NCBI GenBank assembly: GCA_009691255.1
Contig: SHUT01000019.1
Location: 1-32,926 of the forward strand
Origin: Ilumatobacteraceae bacterium
GTDB taxonomy: Bacteria > Actinomycetota > Acidimicrobiia > Acidimicrobiales > Ilumatobacteraceae
Length of the DNA: 32,926 nt
Reading direction: 5' to 3'
The notes beneath the pieces were generated by a model that saw nothing but the letters and a program-made list of their open reading frames with translations, had not been told where the DNA came from and did no database searches. Of this stretch, positions 17,100 through 25,406 are shown piece after piece. A program made the translations under genes and the position numbers. How positions within the stretch are numbered: position 1 is the first letter of the stretch; the number at the start of each line of letters is the position of its first letter.

Positions 17100-18032
17100 A
17101 TGCTTGTTATCCAACGCCCAACAGTCGAAGCAATCGGCGAAGAGTCCAACACCCGTCAAAGTTTTGCGGTCGGACCACTCGAGCCTGGCTTTGGTCATAC
17201 CATCGGCAACTCGTTGCGACGCACTTTGTTGTCGTCTATCCCTGGTGCTGCAATCACCACTCTTAAGTTTGATGATGCTCAGCACGAGTTCACAACACTT
17301 AAAGGTGTGAGCGAAGACATCACCGAGATGATCCTCAACATCAAAGACATCGTGCTGACGAGCGCCAGTGACGAGCCAGTTGTCTTGCGCCTCGATGTAC
17401 GCGGACCTGCAGTCATTACTGCTGGCGATATACCTCTTACTGCAGACATTGAGATCCTCAACAAAGACCTACATATTGCCACGCTCAATACCACTGGTCA
17501 TTTGGCTGTCGATATCACAATTGAGCGCGGGCGCGGATACATGTCAAGCGAGCGAGACGCAGAAAATCGCATCATTGGTGTTGTGCCAATCGACGCAATC
17601 TTCTCCGCAGTTCGTCGTGTGACATTCAATATCGAACCAACACGTGTGGCTCAAAGCACAAACTACGACCGTCTCGTGCTCGATATCGAGACCGATGGTT
17701 CGATCACACCACGCGAAGCGCTTGCATCAGCAGGTGCAACTTTGCGCTCACTTGTCGATCTGGTTGCTTGCATGTCAGACGAGCCACAAGGCCTCGAACT
17801 CAGTGAGGTTCTCGGAGCAAATGTCGGCATGCCAGACCTTGATCACCCAATCGAAGACCTTGACCTGAGCGAGCGTCCGCGCAACTGTCTCAAGCGTGGT
17901 CAAATCAACACGATTGGCGAACTGTTGATGCGCTCCGAAGAAGACCTGCTCAACATCACCAACTTTGGACAGAAGAGCCTGGACGAAATCATGCAGAAAC
18001 TCGACGAGCGCGGCTTGTCGTTGCGTCTCTGA
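17100..18032 (+). CDS. rpoA: RNA polymerase alpha subunit
   Basis: RpoA, 310 residues. The N-terminal domain (about 1-230) dimerises and nucleates polymerase assembly; the ending FGHTIGNSLRRTLLSSIPGA is its signature. The C-terminal domain (about 245-310), which contacts UP elements and activators, contains RPRNCLKRGQINTIGELLMR and NFGQKSLDEIMQKL. CAGGAG lies nine bases before the ATG. The position between rpsD and rplQ is canonical. Confidence 0.97.
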   Translation: MLVIQRPTVEAIGEESNTRQSFAVGPLEPGFGHTIGNSLRRTLLSSIPGAAITTLKFDDAQHEFTTLKGVSEDITEMILNIKDIVLTSASDEPVVLRLDVRGPAVITAGDIPLTADIEILNKDLHIATLNTTGHLAVDITIERGRGYMSSERDAENRIIGVVPIDAIFSAVRRVTFNIEPTRVAQSTNYDRLVLDIETDGSITPREALASAGATLRSLVDLVACMSDEPQGLELSEVLGANVGMPDLDHPIEDLDLSERPRNCLKRGQINTIGELLMRSEEDLLNITNFGQKSLDEIMQKLDERGLSLRL

Positions 18033-18058
18033 GACAACTGAACTTTTAAGGAGACACC

Positions 18059-18430
18059 ATGCCAGCTACCCCACGTCGAGCCCGAAATTTTGGCGGCTCG
18101 TCCCAGCACCAAAGATTAATGATGGCCAACCTTGTTGCATCATTGTTCGCAGCAGAAGGAATCGTCACAACAGAGGCCAAGGCCAAAGCATTGCGACCAA
18201 TTGCTGAAAAACTAATCACCAAAGCAATCAAGGCACAGGGTGATTCTCCGATGCGTGTTCACCGGATTCGTCAGATTCAGAGCTATTTGGGTGACAAAGA
18301 AATGACAACTAAATTGGTCAACGAAGTTGCACCTCGTTACGCCACTCGCAATGGTGGATACTTGCGTATTCTTAAACTCGGAACTCGTCAAGGTGACGCT
18401 GCGCCAATGGCGCGCATTGAATTGGTGTGA
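18059..18430 (+). CDS. rplQ: 50S ribosomal protein L17
   Basis: L17, 123 residues, at the tunnel exit. RRARNFGGSSQHQRLMMANL, the central ITTEAKAKALRPIAEKLIT-like helix (here IVTTEAKAKALRP) and the ending GTRQGDAAPMARIELV fit the family. AAGGAGACACC precedes the ATG. Its TGA is directly followed by the GTG of truA. Confidence 0.96.
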   Translation: MPATPRRARNFGGSSQHQRLMMANLVASLFAAEGIVTTEAKAKALRPIAEKLITKAIKAQGDSPMRVHRIRQIQSYLGDKEMTTKLVNEVAPRYATRNGGYLRILKLGTRQGDAAPMARIELV

Positions 18431-19294
18431 GTGTCCCCGGTGACCCCGGTAAGTAAATCCAAACGTGCGCCCACCAATCGGCGGGCTCGCTTCATTGTGG
18501 CGTACCACGGTGCAGCCTTTCATGGCTTTGCACTAAGCGATGATGTTGACACTGTTTCTGGACGACTAAATGAAGTTCTTACCACCATTGTGCGCACACC
18601 TATTGAAGTAACTGGTGCTGGCCGCACGGATGCAGGTGTTCATGCGCGTGGACAAATCATCAGTGTTGACTTACCTGTGGAGTCCGATCTCTACGCAATA
18701 GTGCGAAGCGTGAACGGAATGTGTGCACCGCACTTGGCCATTCGCGATGCTGAATGGGTGGCAGATGATTTTCATGCCCGCCATGATGCACTCTGGCGTC
18801 ATTACAAATACACGGTGCTCAACACGCCAACACCTGATCCGTTTTTAGTGGAGTATGCATGGCATGTTCGCGAGCCATTGTTATTGCCGGTGATGAGACT
18901 GGGCAGTGAGGCTCTTATTGGGGCTCACGATTTCACTTCATTTTGTCGAGCCCCAGTTGTTTTTGATGACCAACTAGTGCCATCTATGAAACGCAGGGTG
19001 ATGATGGCGCGCTGGCAAGACACTGGCAACGGCATCCTGGAGTTTGAGATCCGGGCCAATGCCTTTTGCCACAACATGGTGCGATCAATTGTGGGGCTGT
19101 TAGTCGAAATAGGTCAGGGCAAACGGCCTGCCAGCGATGTGCGCTATGCCATCGTCGCTAAAAACCGCGCAGCGACAGCATTTGTTGCGCCACCTGAGGG
19201 GCTGTGCCTGTGGGAGGTGGGGTATGGGGACCCAGGTGGGCCAAACCTAGCAACCCCCAGAACTGACGGGTTAGTGGCCCGTTCTGGTTGCTGA
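18431..19294 (+). CDS. truA: tRNA pseudouridine(38-40) synthase
   Basis: TruA, 287 residues. It isomerises uridines 38-40 of the tRNA anticodon arm. The catalytic Asp67 is in GAGRTDAGVHARGQ. DFHARHDALWRHYKY, FTSFCR and FCHNMVRSIVGLLVEIGQGK are family motifs. The GTG start abuts the rplQ stop with no Shine-Dalgarno; later in-frame GTGs are possible, since the first 15 or so residues are not conserved. The last 45 bases of the gene can form a long hairpin. Confidence 0.93.
   Translation: MSPVTPVSKSKRAPTNRRARFIVAYHGAAFHGFALSDDVDTVSGRLNEVLTTIVRTPIEVTGAGRTDAGVHARGQIISVDLPVESDLYAIVRSVNGMCAPHLAIRDAEWVADDFHARHDALWRHYKYTVLNTPTPDPFLVEYAWHVREPLLLPVMRLGSEALIGAHDFTSFCRAPVVFDDQLVPSMKRRVMMARWQDTGNGILEFEIRANAFCHNMVRSIVGLLVEIGQGKRPASDVRYAIVAKNRAATAFVAPPEGLCLWEVGYGDPGGPNLATPRTDGLVARSGC
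19249..19292 (+). terminator. Long hairpin over the truA 3' end
   Basis: AGCAACC followed by AGAAC on the left (19249-19263, with three unpaired C) is complementary to GTTCTGGTTGCT on the right (19281-19292). Inside, GGG (19268-19270) can pair with CCC (19278-19280). It closes on the truA stop codon. There is no T-run afterwards, so it would be a non-canonical terminator, a type proposed for Actinomycetota. It separates the alpha operon from rplM-rpsI. Confidence 0.5.
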
Positions 19295-19317
19295 AAGCGG
19301 TGGTCTGCTCGTATCCT
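19288..19317 (+). promoter_or_regulatory. Candidate promoter of rplM-rpsI
   Basis: TTGCTG at 19288-19293 and TATCCT at 19312-19317 are 18 bases apart, an acceptable match to a housekeeping sigma promoter. Transcription would start near 19324, giving a leader of about 55 bases. The -35 overlaps the truA hairpin. Confidence 0.4.
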
Positions 19318-19326
19318 TTCACGGTT

Positions 19327-19363
19327 ACGGATTTTGTCCGTGTGTTGGTGCCATCGGGGCACC
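19327..19363 (+). promoter_or_regulatory. Two-hairpin leader of rplM (candidate L13 leader)
   Basis: ACGGA (19327-19331) pairs with TCCGT (19337-19341) around a TTTTG loop, then GGTGCC (19347-19352) pairs with GGCACC (19358-19363) around ATCGG. The second hairpin ends just before the Shine-Dalgarno GAAGGAAG. Structured leaders that control L13-S9 synthesis are known in other phyla; that this is one is inference. Confidence 0.45.
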
Positions 19364-19378
19364 TTGAAGGAAGTTTTT

Positions 19379-19825
19379 ATGACGACGTATTCTCCAAAGG
19401 CAAATGAAATTGATCGCGCTTGGCATCTGGTTGATGCAGATGGTCTTGTGTTGGGTCGCCTGTGCACAGAAGTCGCTCGCATTTTACGTGGCAAGCACAA
19501 AACAGTTTTTGCACCCCATATGGACATGGGAGACCATGTTGTGATTATCAACGCATCAAAGATCGTGCTTACTTCTGGCAAAGCCGAAAAAAACATGGTG
19601 TATTCATACAGTGGTTATCCTGGCGGCTTGTCAAGCGAAACTTATGCCAAGTTGTTGGCACGCAAACCTGCCGACGCTATTCGTGGTTCTGTTGCTGGCA
19701 TGTTGCCAAAGGGTCCTCTTGGTCGTCAGATGATTAAGAAGCTCAAGGTCTACGCCGGCCCAGAGCATCCGCACGAATCACAGGCGCCAATCGTTCTCAC
19801 TTTCGACCGCGCCAAAGCGCGCTGA
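19379..19825 (+). CDS. rplM: 50S ribosomal protein L13
   Basis: L13, 148 residues, an early 50S assembly protein. The protein starts at the ATG at 19379 (MTTYSPKANEIDRAWHLVDA), with GAAGGAAG upstream; codons from 19334 are open but belong to the leader. VLGRLCTEVARILRGKHK, then DHVVIINASKIVLTSGKAEK and RGSVAGMLPKGPLGRQMIKK are diagnostic. It forms a two-gene operon with rpsI, 18 bases downstream. Confidence 0.96.
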   Translation: MTTYSPKANEIDRAWHLVDADGLVLGRLCTEVARILRGKHKTVFAPHMDMGDHVVIINASKIVLTSGKAEKNMVYSYSGYPGGLSSETYAKLLARKPADAIRGSVAGMLPKGPLGRQMIKKLKVYAGPEHPHESQAPIVLTFDRAKAR

Positions 19826-19843
19826 TTTATCTAGGAGTATTTT

Positions 19844-20239
19844 ATGGCAAACACACCACTCACTCAGACAACTGGTAGACGCAAAGAGGCAGTGGCTCGC
19901 GCCATGCTTCGTGTCGGAACCGGAACACACACAATTAACGGGAAAGCATTCGAAATCTATTTTCCTACTGCAACGCAACGAATGATCGTTGTTGAGGCAT
20001 TGCGGGTCACTGGCAAAGAGACAACATATGACATCGCCGCAAATATTTATGGTGGCGGAGTCAACGGTCAAGCTGGTGCGTTGCGTATGGCAATTGCTCG
20101 TGCCCTGATTGAACTCGATCCAGAATCACGTCCTGCGCTCAAAAAGGCCGGCCTGCTTACTCGTGACTCACGTCGCAAAGAGAGCAAGAAATACGGTCTC
20201 AAGAAGGCGCGTAAGGCACCACAGTTCACCAAGCGCTAA
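19844..20239 (+). CDS. rpsI: 30S ribosomal protein S9
   Basis: S9, 131 residues. Its C-terminal tail reaches the P-site tRNA. It has TTGRRKEAVARAMLRVGTG, YGGGVNGQAGALRMAIARAL and the ending RKESKKYGLKKARKAPQFTK, then the last Arg of the conserved KR terminus. TAGGAG lies upstream of the ATG. Confidence 0.97.
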   Translation: MANTPLTQTTGRRKEAVARAMLRVGTGTHTINGKAFEIYFPTATQRMIVVEALRVTGKETTYDIAANIYGGGVNGQAGALRMAIARALIELDPESRPALKKAGLLTRDSRRKESKKYGLKKARKAPQFTKR

Positions 20240-20292
20240 TGCGTGCGCGGGTGTGTCCCGTCACCACTATGCAGAAATATCGTTAGGCCAAC
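20240..20292 (+). promoter_or_regulatory. rpsI-glmM gap with possible promoter
   Basis: This 53-base gap contains TATCGT at 20278-20283, which matches TANNNT and ends nine bases before the glmM ATG. It could drive a transcript with almost no leader. I see no good -35 and no Shine-Dalgarno beyond a short TAGG, so glmM may instead be read through from rpsI. Confidence 0.3.
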
Positions 20293-21636
20293 ATGCTTCA
20301 CTTTGGTACCGACGGCGTTCGTGGAGTTGCCCTCGACGAACTAACAACAGAACTTGTTCACGATCTTGGTCGTGCCATTGCTCATGTGTTGCAACCCACC
20401 GCCATTGTTGTTGGACGCGATACTCGTCAGAGTGGACCAACAATCGAGGCAGCGCTCATTCAGGGAATCACAGCAGAAGGCGTGCCAGTGCACATGTTGG
20501 GTGTTGCGCCTACGCCAGCAGTGGCGTTTATATCTGAGCGTCACGATTGGGTGGGCGTGGTTGTAACTGCATCGCATAATCCATGGCAAGACAATGGGAT
20601 CAAAGTGTTCGCTGCTGGCGGAACAAAACTCACCGACGCTCAACAGATCGAGGTTGAACGCGAATGGCATGCCCTTTCGTCCGCTGATATTGGCGTCTCA
20701 AAAGCGACTGTGCATGATGCAAGCGATCTTCTTCAGGAGTACATAGATCATCGCGTCTCAATTGTTGGCGCAGACAGATTGCAGGGGATGGCGATTGTTT
20801 TAGATTGTGCCAATGGCGCAATGAGCAGTGTTGCGCCTGCGGTGTTTAGGGCCGTGGGGGCTGATGTTGTTGTCATTAACGACTCGCCAAACGGCACCAA
20901 TATCAACGCTGAATGTGGGGCCGCATCGCCATCGGGATTATCTGCTGCAGTGAATGCCGCGTTGCAAGTAGATGTTGGTATTGCTTTTGACGGAGACGGT
21001 GATCGATTGATTGCAGTTGATGATCGCGCAACAATCGTGGACGGTGATCGTTTGATCGCATTGGCTGCCACCGATCTCGCTGATCGTGGTTTGCTCCGCA
21101 ACCGTGCAGTGGCAGTGACGGTTATGACAAATATGGGTTTTCACAGAGCCATGGAGACCAATGAGATAGATGTAGTTATCACGGCAGTTGGTGATCGAAA
21201 TATTTTACTCGCCCTCGAAGAACAGGATCTCGTTTTAGGTGGCGAACAAAGTGGGCACATTATTCATCGCGCTCACGCCACAACTGGTGACGGACTCTTG
21301 GCAGCCCTGTTGTTGGCAGAATTCCTGCACCGCACACAGCGACCGTTATCCCAGCATGCAGACGACATCATGGTTTCGTATCCGCAGGTTTTGATCAATA
21401 TCAAAACCACTGAGCAGGTATTTGCACCTGCCGATCAATTCGCCCGCGAGATTGCTGATGCCCAGCATGTCTTGGGCAAAGATGGACGGGTATTGGTTCG
21501 CTCGTCCGGGACAGAGCCGTTAGTGCGTATTATGGTTGAAGCCAGCACCACCGAGATTGCGCGCCAAGTAGCGACAGAATTAGCCACTGCTGTTGTAAGG
21601 GTCTGCGGCGGGGATATCCAGGTCGGTAGCCTGTAA
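20293..21636 (+). CDS. glmM: Phosphoglucosamine mutase
   Basis: GlmM, 447 residues. It converts glucosamine-6-phosphate to glucosamine-1-phosphate for UDP-GlcNAc, the peptidoglycan precursor. It starts MLHFGTDGVRGVA, the family N-terminus. The phosphoserine loop is VTASHNPWQDNGIK with Ser94; the metal loop is FDGDGDRLIAVD; the sugar loop is GGEQSGHII; the phosphate-binding loop is VRSSGTEPLVRIM. Three bases separate it from the GlmS-like gene, so the two enzymes of this route are coupled. Confidence 0.96.
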   Translation: MLHFGTDGVRGVALDELTTELVHDLGRAIAHVLQPTAIVVGRDTRQSGPTIEAALIQGITAEGVPVHMLGVAPTPAVAFISERHDWVGVVVTASHNPWQDNGIKVFAAGGTKLTDAQQIEVEREWHALSSADIGVSKATVHDASDLLQEYIDHRVSIVGADRLQGMAIVLDCANGAMSSVAPAVFRAVGADVVVINDSPNGTNINAECGAASPSGLSAAVNAALQVDVGIAFDGDGDRLIAVDDRATIVDGDRLIALAATDLADRGLLRNRAVAVTVMTNMGFHRAMETNEIDVVITAVGDRNILLALEEQDLVLGGEQSGHIIHRAHATTGDGLLAALLLAEFLHRTQRPLSQHADDIMVSYPQVLINIKTTEQVFAPADQFAREIADAQHVLGKDGRVLVRSSGTEPLVRIMVEASTTEIARQVATELATAVVRVCGGDIQVGSL

Positions 21637-21639
21637 TAC

Positions 21640-24600
21640 ATGTGCGGAATCATCGGCATCATCTCGCGTCCTACTGGTCGGGCGATTCCATCTCGGGACG
21701 ACATCGTCGGGCTACTTGACGAGGCAATGGCACGTCTTCCTCAGACTTCTGCTGTGGCAGAACTTATGCACCGCACTGACGCGTTGCTTCGTGGTGATGC
21801 CGGAGTCCAGGCCCTTGCTGGAAATCTTGAAGTCGTTGCCGCAATCCTCGGCCGACTAGATGCGCTTGATGCATTTGCAGTCACCGAAGAACAGCGCATC
21901 GATGCATCTGATGCAGATGTAGTGCAACTTGAGACCGAGGCAAACCATCTGACATCTTTGCGCGATGCGCTTTGGGCAATACGTCGTGATCGTCTCGGCA
22001 CTGCTGATGCAGTACACGCTCTGGCGGGGCGCAATGCAAGTTCAACGGCACTGTGCGGATACTTAAGCATTCAGCAAGCCTTTTCTGCGATTGACAGGCT
22101 CGAAGTTCGCGGCCGTGATTCTGCTGGTGTAAGTGTTTTTGTTTGGGGAGACACCCTTGATGTGTCGTCCAAAACTTTTGCTGAGTTTATTTCTCAGCGC
22201 ACAAACGATGCGCTTTTCACAAATGGTTCCGTGCGAGTGCAAGGACACTGTTTGGTATTTGTCTATAAAGCTGCGGCTGAAATTGGTGAGCTCGGAGACA
22301 ATACGGCAGCAATGCGATCTGCAGTTATGACAGACGATCTGTTGCGCTCCGTACTTGCGCTGCCTGGTGTGCGAGTGACTGTGCTTGGCCACACCAGATG
22401 GGCCAGCGTCGGAATCATCTCTGAACCCAATGCGCATCCGGTCAATAACGAAGAACTTGATCGGGCAACAGACAATGTCTCAGTGGCAGTACTTAATGGC
22501 GATGTTGACAATCATGCAGACCTTAAAGTGCGGCACTCTTTAAGGTTTGCCGAGCCCATTACTACTGATGCCAAGGTCATCCCTGCACTTGTGAATCGTT
22601 TTCGCACTGCCAATGAATCAACAACAGATGCATTCAGACATGCGGTTTCATCATTTGAAGGATCAGTTGCTATCGGACTCTGCACTGCTGACGCCCCCGG
22701 TAATTTGTTGTTTGCGCTACACGGAAGTGGTCAAGGGTTGTGCATCGGACTCGCCGAAGACAGATTTATCGTGGCGAGTGAGCCGTATGGACTTGTTGAA
22801 GAAACTTTGTCGTATATACGCATGGATGGCGAAGCACTAGCACACAGCGATCAGCCGTCTAGTCGGGGGCAGATCATGGTCTTAGATGCCAATGGTGCTG
22901 GCACAGTTGGCGGAACATGCATGATTGCCTATGACGGAACAGAACTGCCAATCACCGACGCTGTGTTAATGACAGCAGAAGTCACAACTCGTGACATTGA
23001 CCGTGGCGATGCACCGCACTTCTTGCTCAAAGAAATCATGGAAGCACCTCAGAGTTTTCATAAGACTCTGCGCGGAAGAATCGACGAAGTTGATTCTTTG
23101 TTGCGAGTAGACCTCGGCGAGCTCTCGTTTCCAGCAGACATCGCTGCACGTTTAGCCAACGGTTCGTTGCGTCGAATTCGCATTATTGGTCAAGGAACAG
23201 CAGCAGTAGCAGGTCAGTCGATGGTCGGTGTTTTGAATACTCTTTGCGGTGGTGCATTACAAGTTGCAGCCACCACCGCCACGGAACTGTCTGGGTTCGC
23301 TATGCAATCGGATATGAGTGACATGTTGGTTATTGCCGTGAGTCAGAGCGGCACCACCACAGACACAAATCGTACAGTCGATCTAGTGGCAACACGTGGC
23401 GCGTCAATCATCAGCATTGTCAATAGGCGCGGCAGCGAACTGGCCAACAAATCACACGGCGTGTTGTATACCTCTGATGGTCGCGACGTAGAAATGAGTG
23501 TGGCTAGCACCAAGGCGTTTTATGCGCAAGTTGCAGCCGGATCGTTGTTGTCGTGTGCCATTGCAGAGGCAGCAAATTTGGGCACTGCTGAAAGCCGTCA
23601 TCAAATTATCGAGTCCCTTCGTTTAATGCCTGAGGCGATGCAAAGAGTCATTGCGTCGCGGCCCACAATTGCAGCCGCAGCACATCAGTTTGCCCCGTCA
23701 CGGCGTTATTGGGCAGTGGTTGGCAACGGACCAAATGTGGTCGCCGCACACGAAGTCAGAATCAAACTTTCTGAGCTGTGTTACAAATCAATTTCATGTG
23801 ACATCATCGAAGACAAAAAACATATTGACCTCAGTTGTGAACCGATGATTTTGGTGTGCGCGGCCGGACTAGGTGATGGCACTGCTAGTGATGTCGCCAA
23901 AGAAGTAGCAATCTACAAGGCGCACAAAGCGATTCCGATTGTTGTCGCCACCGAAGGCGAAACTCGCTTCGATGCAGCCGCCGCACTTTTGACAGTTCCA
24001 GTAGTTGACCCTACCCTGGCATTTATTTTGTCGGCGATGGTTGGTCATATTTTTGGGTACGAAGCAGCATTGGCGATCGACAAGCTTGGTTTGCCGCTCC
24101 GTGGGGCTCGCGAAGTCATCGAACACGTTGTTGAACGCGGTGCTGCTGGTGATATCGCTCTGCACCGCGTACGTGAAGGCATGGTGGTTCCGGCGCAACA
24201 TTTTTTTGCGGCTCTGCAAACAGGTCAATACGACGGCAACCTCGAAGCATCAACTGCAGTCCGAATTGTCAATCTATTGCGCACGGTAATCTCATCTAAT
24301 CCACTTGAGCAATACCAGCGTGACACAGGTCGACTCGCATCACCTGAGGTTTTGCTCGATGATCTCATCGCTGCCCTAACGCGCGGAATCGACGAACTCA
24401 CTAGGCCGATTGATGCCATCAAACATCAGGCCAAAACTGTGACTGTTGGTATTTCGCGCAGCGAAGAAGGACTCCTCGATCGTGAACTCGTCAAACAAAC
24501 ACTTGCTGCTGGAGCAGCGCGAGATCGTTTGTCGTACAAGACGCTCAAAGTGTTGGCAGATCTTGACGCCGCAGTGGCGTCTGTTGTGGGGTTCACGCGC

Positions 24601-25035
24601 TATCGCATTGAGGGTGATATTGCCGACGGGGCAGCAACTATTGCAATTGTTGACCGCGGTGGACTTGCGCGCGACCTGGCGTCACGCGTTGATCGCAACA
24701 ATGCCCTCGTTGGTACCAAACGGCGCGTGTCAAGTGAGCAAGAAGTGCTCGTGGCTCGGGGTCGTAGCGATGGACGTACCGTAATCCTGGTGCCCGAGAT
24801 TAAGGGTTCTCAAACAACAGGTATCACGCTGTTGCATGTGGTTTTTCATAAACGCTTGCCGGCTACGACTGTGAGGCATGTATTGCAAGGATACGACCAC
24901 CGATACGACCGACTCGTGGACTGGGTGACAGAAACAGAAGGCTTGTTCCGCCAAGATCGCTTAGCTGAGGTGGACGTCGCTGACTTGTTGATTCTTCCTG
25001 TGTCAGAAACAGCCGATCACTGGCGAACAAAGTAG
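21640..25035 (+). CDS. glmS: Giant GlmS-like amidotransferase/SIS protein (1131 residues)
   Basis: Probable glutamine:fructose-6-phosphate aminotransferase, which makes glucosamine-6-phosphate for GlmM next door. The N-terminus MCGIIGI carries the Ntn-type catalytic Cys2. Residues about 9-138 are a helical insertion; the domain resumes at CGYLSIQQ and RGRDSAG (157-163), then HTRWAS (251-256) and NGDVDN (286-291). SIS domain 1 begins near 511 with SQSGTTTDT at 568-576, and SIS domain 2 near 685. A C-terminal region of about 290 residues follows, with RPIDAIKHQAKTVTVG at 922-937. Normal GlmS is about 610 residues. Sequence departs from the norm at NGIIEN and KHGPLALI. The family is sure; identical function is likely but not proven. 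Confidence 0.82.
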   Translation: MCGIIGIISRPTGRAIPSRDDIVGLLDEAMARLPQTSAVAELMHRTDALLRGDAGVQALAGNLEVVAAILGRLDALDAFAVTEEQRIDASDADVVQLETEANHLTSLRDALWAIRRDRLGTADAVHALAGRNASSTALCGYLSIQQAFSAIDRLEVRGRDSAGVSVFVWGDTLDVSSKTFAEFISQRTNDALFTNGSVRVQGHCLVFVYKAAAEIGELGDNTAAMRSAVMTDDLLRSVLALPGVRVTVLGHTRWASVGIISEPNAHPVNNEELDRATDNVSVAVLNGDVDNHADLKVRHSLRFAEPITTDAKVIPALVNRFRTANESTTDAFRHAVSSFEGSVAIGLCTADAPGNLLFALHGSGQGLCIGLAEDRFIVASEPYGLVEETLSYIRMDGEALAHSDQPSSRGQIMVLDANGAGTVGGTCMIAYDGTELPITDAVLMTAEVTTRDIDRGDAPHFLLKEIMEAPQSFHKTLRGRIDEVDSLLRVDLGELSFPADIAARLANGSLRRIRIIGQGTAAVAGQSMVGVLNTLCGGALQVAATTATELSGFAMQSDMSDMLVIAVSQSGTTTDTNRTVDLVATRGASIISIVNRRGSELANKSHGVLYTSDGRDVEMSVASTKAFYAQVAAGSLLSCAIAEAANLGTAESRHQIIESLRLMPEAMQRVIASRPTIAAAAHQFAPSRRYWAVVGNGPNVVAAHEVRIKLSELCYKSISCDIIEDKKHIDLSCEPMILVCAAGLGDGTASDVAKEVAIYKAHKAIPIVVATEGETRFDAAAALLTVPVVDPTLAFILSAMVGHIFGYEAALAIDKLGLPLRGAREVIEHVVERGAAGDIALHRVREGMVVPAQHFFAALQTGQYDGNLEASTAVRIVNLLRTVISSNPLEQYQRDTGRLASPEVLLDDLIAALTRGIDELTRPIDAIKHQAKTVTVGISRSEEGLLDRELVKQTLAAGAARDRLSYKTLKVLADLDAAVASVVGFTRYRIEGDIADGAATIAIVDRGGLARDLASRVDRNNALVGTKRRVSSEQEVLVARGRSDGRTVILVPEIKGSQTTGITLLHVVFHKRLPATTVRHVLQGYDHRYDRLVDWVTETEGLFRQDRLAEVDVADLLILPVSETADHWRTK

Positions 25036-25040
25036 TTGCC

Positions 25041-25406
25041 ATGCTCGGAATCGGAATCGACGCTGTCGATATTGCTAGGTTTCGTTTGATGCTAGAACGC
25101 CGCCCAGAATTGCGGCAACGGCTTTTTACTCCAGCGGAGTGCGCAGCACTTGCACAACGCTCCGATGCGGCAGCATCGCTAGCAGCGAGGTTTGCAGTAC
25201 GCGAAGCAACAATGAAATCCCTCGGAGTCGGACTTGGTGCTTTTGATTTTCATGATGTCAGTATTCAAACTCAAGACAGTGGTGCACCATCACTTCTTGT
25301 AGTGGGGCGTGCAGCAGAAATTGCAAAACGCATGGGTGTCACCGATTGGCGTGTATCAATTAGTCACACCGACACAATGGCGATGGCTGTCGTGGCTGCG
25401 CTGTGA
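25041..25406 (+). CDS. acpS: Holo-[acyl-carrier-protein] synthase
   Basis: AcpS, 121 residues, transfers 4'-phosphopantetheine from CoA to a serine of acyl carrier protein. It starts MLGIGIDAVDIARF with the metal ligand Asp7. The second motif LAARFAVREATMKSLG holds Glu55 and Lys59. VSISHTDTMAMAVV is the expected end. It begins five bases after the GlmS-like gene and overlaps the next gene by GTGA. Confidence 0.95.
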   Translation: MLGIGIDAVDIARFRLMLERRPELRQRLFTPAECAALAQRSDAAASLAARFAVREATMKSLGVGLGAFDFHDVSIQTQDSGAPSLLVVGRAAEIAKRMGVTDWRVSISHTDTMAMAVVAAL

